From RBG-16-64-13 sp963718375 (lineage in GTDB: Bacteria > Actinomycetota > Thermoleophilia > RBG-16-64-13), in assembly GCA_963718375.1 (NCBI GenBank), contig CAVQZD010000005.1, positions 248,001-312,000 on the forward strand: DNA of 64,000 nucleotides. Reading direction: 5' to 3'. The translations under genes were made by a program, and so were the position numbers. Numbering within the stretch: the stretch's first letter is position 1; each line of letters opens with the position of its first letter. The notes below the pieces were generated by a model that was given only the letters and a program-made list of their open reading frames with translations, ran no database searches and was not told the DNA's origin. Positions 47,824-56,476 of the stretch are shown here, piece after piece.

Positions 47824-48437
47824 CACAACCTCCTGATGACCCCCGTCACCTTCCCGAGGATCAAGGGATCGCGAACATAGATCGGGTCCATCGCATCGTT
47901 CTCTGGTTGCAGCCTCACTCGATCTGACTCTTTGAAGAAGCGCTTGACTGTCGCCTCTTCCTCCAGCATCGCCACCACGATATCTCCATCTTCAGCGCTC
48001 TGCTGCTGCCTGACCACGACCAAGTCTCCGTCCAATATGCCGGCCTTCACCATCGAAGTGCCCGCAACACGCAAAGCGAAACACTCGCCGCGGCCCGCGA
48101 GAAACTCGGGCAACTCAAGATAGTCCTCAACGTTCTCTTCGGCCAGTAGGGGCTTGCCCGCAGCCACCGTGCCCACTAGGCACACAGTCCGGCGTCCGCT
48201 GCCGGTATCGCCCACTGCATGATCTGATCTCTGGACCAACTCCAGAGCCCGTCTCTTCGCACTCCCTCGCCGTATGTAGCCCGCTGACTCCAGACTACTC
48301 AGATACCCTTGCACTGAGGCGGGCGAAGACAGACCCACCTCCGCGCCGATCTCACGGACCGTAGGAGGGTAGCCTTGCGCGGCCACTGCCTGCTCTATGA
48401 CTCTGAGTATCTGCTGCTGCCTTGTCGAAAGCGCCAT
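47823..48437 (-). CDS. lexA: LexA repressor
   Basis: LexA represses the SOS regulon and cleaves itself when RecA filaments form. The start at ATG 48437 (GAGGAG six bases upstream) gives 204 residues. The N-terminal winged helix contains YPPTVREIGAEVGLSSPASV; the Ala93-Gly94 cleavage site lies in TVAAGKP; the catalytic Ser128 is in GTSMVKAGI and Lys165 in ATVKRFF. All cleavage residues are intact. Two SOS boxes before the gene show self-repression. Confidence 0.96.
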   Translation of the reverse strand: MALSTRQQQILRVIEQAVAAQGYPPTVREIGAEVGLSSPASVQGYLSSLESAGYIRRGSAKRRALELVQRSDHAVGDTGSGRRTVCLVGTVAAGKPLLAEENVEDYLELPEFLAGRGECFALRVAGTSMVKAGILDGDLVVVRQQQSAEDGDIVVAMLEEEATVKRFFKESDRVRLQPENDAMDPIYVRDPLILGKVTGVIRRL

Positions 48438-48452
48438 AGTCGCTCCTCGGGT

Positions 48453-48464
48453 GAACATTCGTTC
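48453..48464 (-). promoter_or_regulatory. SOS box 1 (LexA operator)
   Basis: GAACATTCGTTC, an exact GAAC-N4-GTTC box, lies between the lexA -10 and the start codon, 16 bases before the ATG. Confidence 0.88.
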
Positions 48465-48472
48465 GTGGTGAG

Positions 48473-48501
48473 AGTATAGAACAATTGTTCGCCTCCATCA
48501 A
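48473..48501 (-). promoter_or_regulatory. lexA promoter
   Basis: TTGATG (48496-48501) and TATACT (48473-48478) on the minus strand with a 17-base spacer. SOS box 2 fills most of the spacer. Confidence 0.8.
48479..48490 (-). promoter_or_regulatory. SOS box 2 (LexA operator)
   Basis: GAACAATTGTTC, a perfectly palindromic GAAC-N4-GTTC box, lies between the -35 and -10 of lexA. It is 26 bases centre to centre from SOS box 1. Confidence 0.9.
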
Positions 48502-48526
48502 GGCACACGCATCGCCGGCGGCTCGG

Positions 48527-48555
48527 TTGACTCGCCCCTACAACGGCCCTATACT
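48527..48555 (+). promoter_or_regulatory. tRNA-Leu promoter
   Basis: TTGACT (48527-48532) and TATACT (48550-48555) on the plus strand with a 17-base spacer, 22 bases before the tRNA. It points away from the lexA promoter. Confidence 0.8.
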
Positions 48556-48577
48556 CACCGCTGCTTCCCGTGCTCAT

Positions 48578-48662
48578 GTCCGAGTGGCGGAACTGGCAGA
48601 CGCGCTAGGTTGAGGGCCTAGTGAGTGCATAACTCATGGGGGTTCAAGTCCCCCCTCGGACA
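48578..48662 (+). tRNA. tRNA-Leu (GAG anticodon)
   Basis: An 85-base class II tRNA with a long variable arm, acceptor GTCCGAG / CTCGGAC, discriminator A, and anticodon stem-loop CTAGGTTGAGGGCCTAG reading GAG. CCA is not encoded. Confidence 0.94.
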
Positions 48663-48720
48663 CCTTCTAGGCAGATTCTGGCGCTTGTAGCCGCGGCCAC
48701 GGCAGCCAACGCCCGCCTCT

Positions 48721-48763
48721 CGAAAGACCAAGGGCCCGAGACGCACACTCGCGCCCCGGGCCC
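48721..48763 (-). terminator. Probable terminator after nuoG
   Basis: A strong GC-rich hairpin (arms GGGCCCG... and ...CGGGCCC, about 13 bp with two mismatches, six-base loop) is followed on the minus strand by TTGGTCTTTC. The U-tract is broken, so efficiency is uncertain. It lies about 35 bases after the nuoG stop. Confidence 0.6.
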
Positions 48764-48796
48764 CTCGGCAGTGTCCTTCTGGACTGTCTGACGGAC

Positions 48797-51433
48797 TTAC
48801 GCTCGCTCGATACGTACCGCCGGCACAGTCGAGCCTTCGCGTCCGAACAGACGATTCGCCGGCGACGCCTCGCTGAACCCGGGCAGAAACACGACTCCGT
48901 CAGGGACTCGAGAGCTCACCTTCATCGTCACTTCCACCGCACCGCCGTGCTGAGAGACTACCCGTACCAGCTCTCCTTCGGCCACCTTCGCCTGAGCAGC
49001 GTCACCGGCGCTCACTTCAAGCACTGCCTCTGGCACCAGGTTCGTCAGCCCCGCGGAGCGACGCGATCGCACCCCGGTGGCGTGGTGCTCCCTGATCGCG
49101 CCGGTGATCAGGGCCAGAGGAAACTCCTTATCCACCGTTGCGTTGGCAACAGCCCCTCCAGCCGACGAGAAAGCCGCCTTGCCCCCAGAGAAGCTCTCGG
49201 CATAAAGGACACCCGTACCCGCGGCCTCCGGCTCGGGACAGGGCGTCTGAAGACCCTCGCTCTCCAGTCGGTCGTATGAGATACCGCCGTAAGCGGATAC
49301 CACACCAGCGATCTCCTGCATCACCTCAGAGGGCGAGTTGTAAGCCCAATCTGCTCCCAATGCTCTCGCGAGTCCCTGGACCACCGCCCAGTCCTGACGA
49401 CTGTCCCCAGCGCACTCTACGGCTGCGCGCAACCGCTGCACGAACCTCTCCCCATTCGTGAAAGTGCCTTCATCTTCGACGGAGACGGCCGCGGGCAGTA
49501 CGACGTCGGCGTACTTCGACGACTCACTCAAGAAGGCGTCCTGTAGGACTACAAAGTCAGTCGCTTCCAGCGCCGCCTGAACACCCGCCCCCTCTGCTAT
49601 CGCCAAGGCCGGGTCGGCGCCCATGATGTAGAGCGCCGCGAGTCCGTCGCCCTTGTCTCCTGCGAGCATCTGCGACGTCGAGAGCCCCTTGGACAGACCT
49701 GCATCCGCGGACAGACCGCCCGGCCTGACCCCCATATCCAGAAGCCCTTGCGAATTGGCGCCAGACCGCAAAGGCAGGATGCCGGTGCCCGTGCGCCCGA
49801 AGTTGCCTGTCATCAGGGCCAGGCTCGCGAGCGCTGAGGCTACAGCGGAAGCCCTAGGTCCGTGCGCCACTCCGGTGCCCACGATGATGGTCGCGGCGGC
49901 CGCCTCGCCATAGGCGACTGCTGCCGCCTGCAAAGCGTCCGCGTCCACTCCGCAATTCCCGGCTTCGACTCCAAGCTGGAGGCCCTTCAACGTCGTCTCC
50001 AGCGCCGAGAAGCCGTCGGTGCGTGTCTTGATGAACTCCGTGTCTACCATCCCCATGTCCAGGATGCTGCGCATGATCGCCCGCAGTGCAGCCAGGTCCG
50101 TCCCCGGCGCCACCGCCAGATGGACGCTCGCCTTCTTGGCGATATCTGTCTGTCGCGGGTCGATCACTATGAGCTGCTTGCCTTCACGCACGGCCTTGAT
50201 GACTTCCAATGCCAAGACCGGATGAGACTCAGTGAGGTTGGCACCTACCACGAGGATGGTGTCAGCAGAGGCAAGCCCCAGGCGCGAAGCAGTCGCCGCG
50301 GAATTGCCGATACAAGCCGCCAGGCCCTCTTCCCATGCCTGTAGTTCGGGATGGTCGATGGCGTCCACATTGTCCGAGCCGATGACAGTCCTCATGAGCT
50401 TCTGCAGCAGGAAGGCGGCTTCGTTGGTGGCGTGCGTGCCGCATACGGCACCAACGGACTGTCCACCCTTGGACTTCATCGCGGCACCGATCTTCTCGCC
50501 GACGAGGCCCAGCGCCTCGTCCCATCTCGCCTCACGCAGCTCGCCCTTTGCGTCGCGCACCAAAGGAGTCGTCACCCGGTCGGGAGCTTCAGCGTAGCCC
50601 TGCCCGAAGCGACCCTTCACACAGAGATTCCCCCGGTTGAGGCCCTTCTCGGTCTGTGACTCCACGCGGACTACCCTGCCTTGGTACCCGTGCAGGACCA
50701 TGCGACAGCCATCGGCGCAGTACGAGCAGGTCGTGACCGTCTTTGTCGTCTGCCAGGCGCGCGCGCCCTGGGCGGCGCGTTGACCTGCTATCGCGCCCAC
50801 AGGACAAGTGCTGACACACTGACCGCATGACACGCACTCGACTTCCTTGAGCGGGAGCCTGTAGGGCGTATCCACTTCGCTGTCATATCCCCGGTTGAGA
50901 TAACCCCAGCACCCGATCCCCATGACTTCCCGACAGATACGCACGCAGCGCCCACAGAGTATGCAGCGTGAGCCGAAATGGGCGATGTTGGGATGAATGC
51001 CAGGGTCAACAGCCTGCGGAGGTCTCCACCCCCAGGGCACCATGTCTACCAAGTACTCGTAAGCGTAGTCTTGAAGGCGACAATCTCCGGCAGCTTCACA
51101 AACCGGACAATCCAGGGGATGGTTGGTCAGCAGCAACTCCAGGATGAACTTGCGCATCTTCATGATCTTCTCGGAGTGCGTCTCGACCTTCATGCCATCC
51201 CTTACGGCCGTGCCGCACGAGGCCATGGGACCGCGCGCGCCTTCGACCTCCACCAGACACATCCGGCAGGCTCCGTAGGGCTCTAGCCTTGGGTCGTGAC
51301 ACAGGGTGGGTATGTCGACACCAGCGGCCTGCGCGACCTCCAATATCGTCTGTCCCTCCCGCCCTTGGACTTCCTGCCCGTTGATGGTGACAGAGACCGT
51401 CTTCACCTCGGTTTTGCCAGCGACAGCGGACAT
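48797..51433 (-). CDS. NuoG-like subunit with degenerate formate-dehydrogenase-type domain
   Basis: The 878-residue iron-sulfur protein has, in order: a [2Fe-2S] domain (C45, C56, C59, C73), a His-Cys3 [4Fe-4S] site (H105, C109, C112, C118), a 2[4Fe-4S] ferredoxin domain (C157-C167 and C200-C210), and a molybdopterin-oxidoreductase fold whose N-terminal [4Fe-4S] ligands are C236, C239, C243 and C271. In formate dehydrogenases NVD is followed six residues on by catalytic Sec or Cys and then His; here the stretch is NVDAIDHPELQAW, giving Glu363 and Leu364. It is therefore NuoG-like rather than an active formate dehydrogenase. It overlaps nuoF as TGATG with AGGAGG five bases upstream. The remaining complex I subunits are not in the window. 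Confidence 0.88.
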   Translation of the reverse strand: MSAVAGKTEVKTVSVTINGQEVQGREGQTILEVAQAAGVDIPTLCHDPRLEPYGACRMCLVEVEGARGPMASCGTAVRDGMKVETHSEKIMKMRKFILELLLTNHPLDCPVCEAAGDCRLQDYAYEYLVDMVPWGWRPPQAVDPGIHPNIAHFGSRCILCGRCVRICREVMGIGCWGYLNRGYDSEVDTPYRLPLKEVECVSCGQCVSTCPVGAIAGQRAAQGARAWQTTKTVTTCSYCADGCRMVLHGYQGRVVRVESQTEKGLNRGNLCVKGRFGQGYAEAPDRVTTPLVRDAKGELREARWDEALGLVGEKIGAAMKSKGGQSVGAVCGTHATNEAAFLLQKLMRTVIGSDNVDAIDHPELQAWEEGLAACIGNSAATASRLGLASADTILVVGANLTESHPVLALEVIKAVREGKQLIVIDPRQTDIAKKASVHLAVAPGTDLAALRAIMRSILDMGMVDTEFIKTRTDGFSALETTLKGLQLGVEAGNCGVDADALQAAAVAYGEAAAATIIVGTGVAHGPRASAVASALASLALMTGNFGRTGTGILPLRSGANSQGLLDMGVRPGGLSADAGLSKGLSTSQMLAGDKGDGLAALYIMGADPALAIAEGAGVQAALEATDFVVLQDAFLSESSKYADVVLPAAVSVEDEGTFTNGERFVQRLRAAVECAGDSRQDWAVVQGLARALGADWAYNSPSEVMQEIAGVVSAYGGISYDRLESEGLQTPCPEPEAAGTGVLYAESFSGGKAAFSSAGGAVANATVDKEFPLALITGAIREHHATGVRSRRSAGLTNLVPEAVLEVSAGDAAQAKVAEGELVRVVSQHGGAVEVTMKVSSRVPDGVVFLPGFSEASPANRLFGREGSTVPAVRIERA

Positions 51434-53322
51434 CAGGACCTCCTAATGGCGTCGAAGCGGCACTTCTCATAGCAGGCGCCGCACTTTATGCAAGTCTCTC
51501 GATCAAGGACATGGGGCTGCTTCTTCTCCCCGGTGATAGCCGCAGTCGGACATACGCGTACGCACGCGGCGCAACCCGTGCAGGCCTCGGCATCGATGGA
51601 ATACGTGACCATCGCGGTACAGATGCCGGCCCGGCATTTCTTCTCGACCACGTGCTCCTCGAACTCATCGCGGAAGTACTTGAGAGCGGTGAAGACGGGG
51701 TTAGGCGCCGTACCGCCCAATGCACACAGCGACCCGACCTTGACCTGCTCAGCCATCTCCAGCAGGAAGTCCAGGTCTTGGAGAGTGCCCTCTCCGTCGC
51801 AGATCTTCGTGAGCAGCTCCAGCATCCGCTTGGTACCGATGCGGCACGGCGGGCACTTGCCGCAACTCTCCTGTTGGGTAAAACCAAGGAAATAGCGGGC
51901 GGTATCGACGATACAGTTATCTTCGTCGATCACTATCATGCCGCCTGAGCCTACGATGGCGCCGGTCTGGTTGATGGTCTCGTAGTCGACCGGCAGATCG
52001 AGCATCGACTCAGGCAGACAGCCGCCCGATGGTCCGCCCATCTGGACGGCCTTGAACTGCTTGTCCTTCTTGATGCCTCCGCCGATGCCAAAGATCACAT
52101 CGCGTAGCGGCATGCCCATGGGCACCTCAGCCAGGCCGGTGCGCTTGACTTTGCCTGCCAACGCAAAGACCTTGGTCCCCTTCGACTTCTCGTACCCGCG
52201 AGCCGCGAACGCCTCCGCTCCGTGCTCGATGATCCAAGGCACTACAGCAAGGGTCTCCACGTTATTTATGTTGCTCGGGCGCTTCCACAACCCTGACTCT
52301 GCCGGAAAGGGAGGCCGCAGCCTCGGCATACCCCGCTCGCCCTCGATGGACTGCATCAGAGCAGTCTCTTCGCCACAAACGAACGCTCCCGCCCCTTCCT
52401 TCAACTTGATGTGGAAGCAGAAGTCGGACCCCATGATGTTGTCACCCAGCAGGCCGCGCTCTTCTGCGGCCTTGAGCCCCATCTTGATGCGCCTGATCGC
52501 CAGCGGGTACTCCGCACGCACATACATGTACCCGTGGTTGGCCCCTATGGCATACGCGCCTATGGCCATACCCTCGAACACCGCATGCGGTTCACCCTCC
52601 AGTGCCGAACAGTCCATGAACGCGCCCGGGTCACCTTCGTCACCGTTGCAGATGAAGTACTTGACCCCGTCGGGCGAGTTGTAGTCGGCCGCGAAACGCC
52701 ATTTCTGCCCCGTTGAGAAACCGGCGCCACCGCGCCCGCGGAGTCCAGACGCCTTGACCTCCTCGATGACCTCGTCCGGCGTCATGGTCGACAGAACCTT
52801 GTACAAGGCCTGGTATCCACCGGCCTCAAGGTAGTCGTCGATGTCCTCAGGATCTATGACCCCCACATGACGCAGCGTCAACTTCTCCTGAGCGTCGTAG
52901 AAAGCGTTGTACTCGGTCTCGCCTTCGTCGGTGAGCACCAACCATTTCTCTATGGGCTCCCCGCCGATGATGTGCTTCTCGAATATCTCCGGCACCATCT
53001 TCGGAGTGACCTGCCCATAGGTGTGCTGAGAATGCCGGCCGCCGCGGCGTAGATGTATCTCCACCAGCGGGTCCATCGCGCACAGGCCTTGGCAGCCAGT
53101 GCCCGTCACAGCGGCAGCGCGGTCCGCGCATTTGTCCTCGCGCGGTCTGATAAGCGCCATCACTCCCGTGCGCTTGATCTCATCCTCAAACGCTTTGAGC
53201 ACCTCGCGGCTGCCGGCAGCCACACCTCCGGTACCCATGCAGATGCGGATGTCCGCCTCTGGGAGCGTGAGACAGGGACGCTTGGCTTCAGGCTTGGTGA
53301 GGGTCCGTTCAGTCGTGCCCAT
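51433..53322 (-). CDS. NuoF/HydB-type NADH-oxidising flavoprotein
   Basis: The 629-residue protein joins a thioredoxin-like [2Fe-2S] N-terminal domain, the FMN/NADH core (GLRGRGGAGF 193-202, NGDEGDPGAF 226-235), the [4Fe-4S] block SCGKCPPCRIGTKR, and a C-terminal 2[4Fe-4S] ferredoxin domain (C581-C591, C611-C621). That layout is typical of HydB/HndC-type subunits of bifurcating hydrogenases and formate dehydrogenases rather than classical NuoF. In the N-terminal domain C28, C77 and C81 are present, but the second expected Cys is Gly33 (CMGTGG), so that cluster may be altered. It overlaps nuoE as TGATG. Confidence 0.93.
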   Translation of the reverse strand: MGTTERTLTKPEAKRPCLTLPEADIRICMGTGGVAAGSREVLKAFEDEIKRTGVMALIRPREDKCADRAAAVTGTGCQGLCAMDPLVEIHLRRGGRHSQHTYGQVTPKMVPEIFEKHIIGGEPIEKWLVLTDEGETEYNAFYDAQEKLTLRHVGVIDPEDIDDYLEAGGYQALYKVLSTMTPDEVIEEVKASGLRGRGGAGFSTGQKWRFAADYNSPDGVKYFICNGDEGDPGAFMDCSALEGEPHAVFEGMAIGAYAIGANHGYMYVRAEYPLAIRRIKMGLKAAEERGLLGDNIMGSDFCFHIKLKEGAGAFVCGEETALMQSIEGERGMPRLRPPFPAESGLWKRPSNINNVETLAVVPWIIEHGAEAFAARGYEKSKGTKVFALAGKVKRTGLAEVPMGMPLRDVIFGIGGGIKKDKQFKAVQMGGPSGGCLPESMLDLPVDYETINQTGAIVGSGGMIVIDEDNCIVDTARYFLGFTQQESCGKCPPCRIGTKRMLELLTKICDGEGTLQDLDFLLEMAEQVKVGSLCALGGTAPNPVFTALKYFRDEFEEHVVEKKCRAGICTAMVTYSIDAEACTGCAACVRVCPTAAITGEKKQPHVLDRETCIKCGACYEKCRFDAIRRS

Positions 53323-53831
53323 CAGCCTTGCTCCTCTTGCGCCTGGAACTCCTTGACCACCTTCACGGCGGATTCAGGCGTCAACTTGCCGTAGGCCCTG
53401 TCGTTGATCATCACCACGGGAGCCATGCCGCAGGCACCGACGCAGTGCACCTCTTCGACCGTGTACATCATGTCGGGCGTGTTCTCGCCGGCCTCAACTC
53501 CAAGATGCTTCTCGACTTCTTCAGAGATGCGCGCAGCACCCGAGACATGGCAGGCCGTGCCATGACAACACCGGACGGTATGCTTCGCGTGCGGCTTCAG
53601 GCGGAACTGAGAGTAGAAGGTGGCTACCCCGAGGACCTTGCTGAGCGGCTCGCCGGCCCCCTCAGCCACCCTTCTCATGATCTCCTCAGGCAGATATCCG
53701 AAGATACCTTGTGCGCCCTGCAAAAGGGGGACCAGCGCCCCCCGTTCTCCCTTGTAGTGTTCCAGCAGCTCAGTGAATTGCTCTTCTGGTGTCACTTCGG
53801 CGGCCGTGCCGCGCGTGGCGTCGTTCGTCAT
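53322..53831 (-). CDS. NuoE-type [2Fe-2S] subunit
   Basis: This 169-residue thioredoxin-like protein carries the four expected cluster ligands, C89 and C94 (CHGTAC) and C130 and C134 (CVGAC). The N-terminal helical part has VPLLQGAQGIFGYLPEEIM, and VLGVATFYSQFRLKP is the family core. It passes electrons near the FMN of the NuoF-type subunit. It is the first of three coupled genes; the ATG at 53831 has GGAGGA a few bases upstream. No clear promoter is seen in the 24 bases after lipA, so read-through from lipA is possible. Confidence 0.94.
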   Translation of the reverse strand: MTNDATRGTAAEVTPEEQFTELLEHYKGERGALVPLLQGAQGIFGYLPEEIMRRVAEGAGEPLSKVLGVATFYSQFRLKPHAKHTVRCCHGTACHVSGAARISEEVEKHLGVEAGENTPDMMYTVEEVHCVGACGMAPVVMINDRAYGKLTPESAVKVVKEFQAQEEQG

Positions 53832-53855
53832 GAAGAATTCCTCCGTAGGTCCGAG

Positions 53856-54773
53856 CTATTGTAGCTTGCCACGCTCGGATTTTCTGCGCCGCTCGTTCGC
53901 GAGCGCCAAAGACTCCCCCGCATCGAACGAGCTCCGCACGAAGGGAGCCGCGTGAACCAGCAGACCTAACGCGCTCCCCATGCGTTCGTACCGCTCAAAG
54001 ACTTCGAGGCGCACGTATTCAGACACAGAGAGGCATTCCCGTCTCGGGCGAAGATACTGACCGACGGTGACGATGCTGACACCGGCCTCAGCGACATCGT
54101 TCATCACACCTTCTACTTCAGCTTCGGTCTCCCCCAGGCCTACCATCAGACCCGCCTTGACGGCACATCGCCCGTCGGCCGCCGACCTCCTCAGTAGCTC
54201 CAACGACCGCGAATACACGGCTAGGGGCCTGACGCTCTCGTACAGCCGCGGCACTGTCTCCACGTTGTGGTTCATCACCTCGGGCGCCTCAGCGAGGACC
54301 GTCTCCAGGCTGTCCCAGCGACCCCCGAAGTCCGGTACCAGCACCTCGACAGTGGAACCAGGGCATCGTTTTCGCACAGCCCTGATCGTCTGGGCGTAGT
54401 GACTCGCCCCACCGTCCGGCAGATCGTCTCGCGTCACAGAAGTGACGACCACATGCCCGAGACCCAGGACCGAGGCCGCATCCGCAACCTGACCAGGCTC
54501 GTCCGGATCCAGGTCCAACGGTCTGCCGCTCGCGACGCCGCAGAAGCGACAACTCCGCGTGCACACGTCTCCCATGATGAGGAAGGTGGCCGTGCCATGC
54601 TCGAAGCACCTGCCCAGGTTGGGACAAGAGGCGCTCTCACATACTGTGTGCAGGCCCCTTTGCCGCAACAGTGATTCCATCCTGGACTTGTGACGCGCGT
54701 CCGGCAGAGGCTTCTTCAACCAAGCAGGCTTGCGACCATCCGTCGGCTGCTCCGCTGGCGTCACCTCACCCAT
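53856..54773 (-). CDS. lipA: Lipoyl synthase
   Basis: LipA is a radical SAM enzyme that inserts two sulfurs into octanoyl groups on lipoyl domains. The 305-residue protein has both cluster motifs: the auxiliary C45-x4-C50-x5-C56 and the radical-SAM C71-x3-C75-x2-C78. NHNVETVPRLY, MVGLGETEAEV and the C-terminal RSSFDAGE (with the Ser cluster ligand) complete the family pattern. It overlaps larC by eight bases. lipB and lipoylated complexes are not in the window. Confidence 0.96.
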   Translation of the reverse strand: MGEVTPAEQPTDGRKPAWLKKPLPDARHKSRMESLLRQRGLHTVCESASCPNLGRCFEHGTATFLIMGDVCTRSCRFCGVASGRPLDLDPDEPGQVADAASVLGLGHVVVTSVTRDDLPDGGASHYAQTIRAVRKRCPGSTVEVLVPDFGGRWDSLETVLAEAPEVMNHNVETVPRLYESVRPLAVYSRSLELLRRSAADGRCAVKAGLMVGLGETEAEVEGVMNDVAEAGVSIVTVGQYLRPRRECLSVSEYVRLEVFERYERMGSALGLLVHAAPFVRSSFDAGESLALANERRRKSERGKLQ

Positions 54774-55974
54774 CGTTCTCGCCGCTGAGTGCCTTACGCG
54801 CTGAATCCTCCGCCAGTCTCTGCACTTCCCTCAGGGGCATGCCCATCGCCGAGGTCACCGATTCGCAGTCGTCGTACTCGGGGGCCACGCTCACCAGCCG
54901 GCCCTCCCACCTGCCCCACTTCACTCCCACTCGGATGCCGGCGACTTCCACGTGCACTACGCCCCGCTCCGCTACATAGCGAGAGACGGTCCGCCGTCTG
55001 ACTCCCAGACTCCCGGTCTCTTCGAAGAGGCACCGCACGACGGCCGTCTCTTCCGCTTCCCGGGCCAGGACGTGCAACACGACGCCGGGTCTGCCCTTCT
55101 TCATAAGCACGGGTTCCGTCCATGCGTCCAACGCTCCCAAGGCCAACAGGCGCTGGGTGACGTGCCCTATCACTTCCGGGGAGACGTCGTCGAGATTGGT
55201 CTCCAGTCCAACGACGAAATCCCTGTCGCTGTCTGGCTCGAGACCCCGCCCGACCACCACCCTGAGTAAGTTGGGGCCGTGCGCAAGGATCATGCTGCCC
55301 GCGCCGTATCCGACGCGCTCGGGTCTCATGCTGGGCATGCCTCCCGTTTGCGCGTGCAGTTCGCTCACCAGAAGAGCGCCGGTCGGCGTGGTGAGTTCTC
55401 TGTCCTCCGGCCCGCCGACGATCGGGTATCCCTTCAGCAGTCGCACAGTAGCCGGAGCGGGCACGCCCATGACGCCGTGCGCGATCTCTACCTTGCCTCC
55501 CCCTACCGGGATGGTGCCCACGTGGACAGACTCCACCCCCAGAGCCTCCACGACCGCGAAGGTACCGACGATGTCCACCAACGTATCGACCGCGCCGATC
55601 TCATGGAAGTGGATCTCTTCAATCGCGCAACCATGGACGGCCGCTTCTACCTCCGCGAGCCGCCGGACTGCCGCCACCGACCGTTGACGCACCCTGAACG
55701 AGAGGGCCGCCCCGGATATGACCTGCTCCATCTCCCGGAGCCTGCGGAGCGGCGCCGCCTCCCCGTCATCCACCGTGATCCTGGTGCAGTCAAGACCACC
55801 CACTACGTCACGCGTGATCTCGATGGAGGTGCCCTCAAGACCCAAAGCATCCACAGCGGAACGCAGCACAACCTCGACTCGACCGCTGTCTCTGTCGGAG
55901 TCCAGCAAAGCTGCCAGAAGCATGTCCCCAGACACTCCGGACCAAGGATCTAGATATAGGATCTGCCCGCCCAA
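54766..55974 (-). CDS. larC: Nickel pincer cofactor insertion protein LarC
   Basis: LarC inserts nickel into the pyridinium-3,5-bisthiocarboxylate mononucleotide used by lactate racemase and related enzymes, consuming CTP. The 402-residue protein is one continuous frame, whereas Lactobacillus larC needs a programmed frameshift. Signatures are LYLDPWSGVSGDMLLAALLD, the His-rich metal-binding part IEEIHFHEIGAVDTLVDIVG, and ETNLDDVSPEVIGHVTQRLL. KKGRPGVVLHVL is in the C-terminal part. The start is TTG 55974. larA, larB and larE are not nearby. Confidence 0.93.
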   Translation of the reverse strand: MGGQILYLDPWSGVSGDMLLAALLDSDRDSGRVEVVLRSAVDALGLEGTSIEITRDVVGGLDCTRITVDDGEAAPLRRLREMEQVISGAALSFRVRQRSVAAVRRLAEVEAAVHGCAIEEIHFHEIGAVDTLVDIVGTFAVVEALGVESVHVGTIPVGGGKVEIAHGVMGVPAPATVRLLKGYPIVGGPEDRELTTPTGALLVSELHAQTGGMPSMRPERVGYGAGSMILAHGPNLLRVVVGRGLEPDSDRDFVVGLETNLDDVSPEVIGHVTQRLLALGALDAWTEPVLMKKGRPGVVLHVLAREAEETAVVRCLFEETGSLGVRRRTVSRYVAERGVVHVEVAGIRVGVKWGRWEGRLVSVAPEYDDCESVTSAMGMPLREVQRLAEDSARKALSGENDG

Positions 55975-55999
55975 CCGTCACCCCTTGCGTGTTTCTCTG

Positions 56000-56028
56000 T
56001 TGCATTCTCGCATGCCACCCCATACACT
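56000..56028 (+). promoter_or_regulatory. Promoter of the XRE regulator
   Basis: TTGCAT (56000-56005) and TACACT (56023-56028) on the plus strand with a 17-base spacer, about 60 bases before the GTG start. Confidence 0.6.
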
Positions 56029-56088
56029 GCGAAACGAACGGTCTGGTGTGGCGACAGCCGGGCAACTCTCGAACTCCGGTGTGAGACT

Positions 56089-56466
56089 GTGACTCAGAGA
56101 CGACTCGCTGACTACATAGGACTGACCGTCCGGCGGCTGCGTGCCGACAAGGACTTCACTCTTCAGGCCCTGGCCGACGAGTCCGGCGTGTCCAAGAGCT
56201 ACCTGGGCGACATCGAAAAAGGGCGCAAGAACCCCACCACCGATGTCATCGAGGCGATCGCCGATGCTCTCGGTGTCCCCGCCCGCGAGCTCCTCTACCA
56301 CGCCGCGCTTGACGAGGATGATCCCTTCATGGAGCACGAGCAACTCAGCCTCGAAGAGGTTGGCGAAGAGGATGCCGAGACTCGGGAGCTCGCCCACCTG
56401 TCGCGCCGCATACGGACCTCTGACCGACGGATCCTACTCGACCTGGCCCGGCGCTTGGCGCGCTAG
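56089..56466 (+). CDS. XRE-family helix-turn-helix regulator
   Basis: The only protein gene on the plus strand in the window. The 125-residue protein has a Cro/C1 helix-turn-helix (about residues 10-66, with LQALADESGVSKSYLGDIEKGRKNPTT as its core in parts) followed by an acidic linker (ALDEDDPF, EEVGEEDAE) and a short basic C-terminal helix. The GTG start has no good ribosome binding site. The SLGxIExG-like turn resembles ClgR and SinR-type regulators, but the targets are unknown. It is divergent from larC. Confidence 0.85.
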   Translation: MTQRRLADYIGLTVRRLRADKDFTLQALADESGVSKSYLGDIEKGRKNPTTDVIEAIADALGVPARELLYHAALDEDDPFMEHEQLSLEEVGEEDAETRELAHLSRRIRTSDRRILLDLARRLAR

Positions 56467-56476
56467 CCCCGCCGCT

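Noticed and set aside
48797..51433. Selenocysteine-containing formate dehydrogenase
   Set aside because: The expected Sec/Cys position is Glu and the frame has no internal UGA, so it was called NuoG-like instead.
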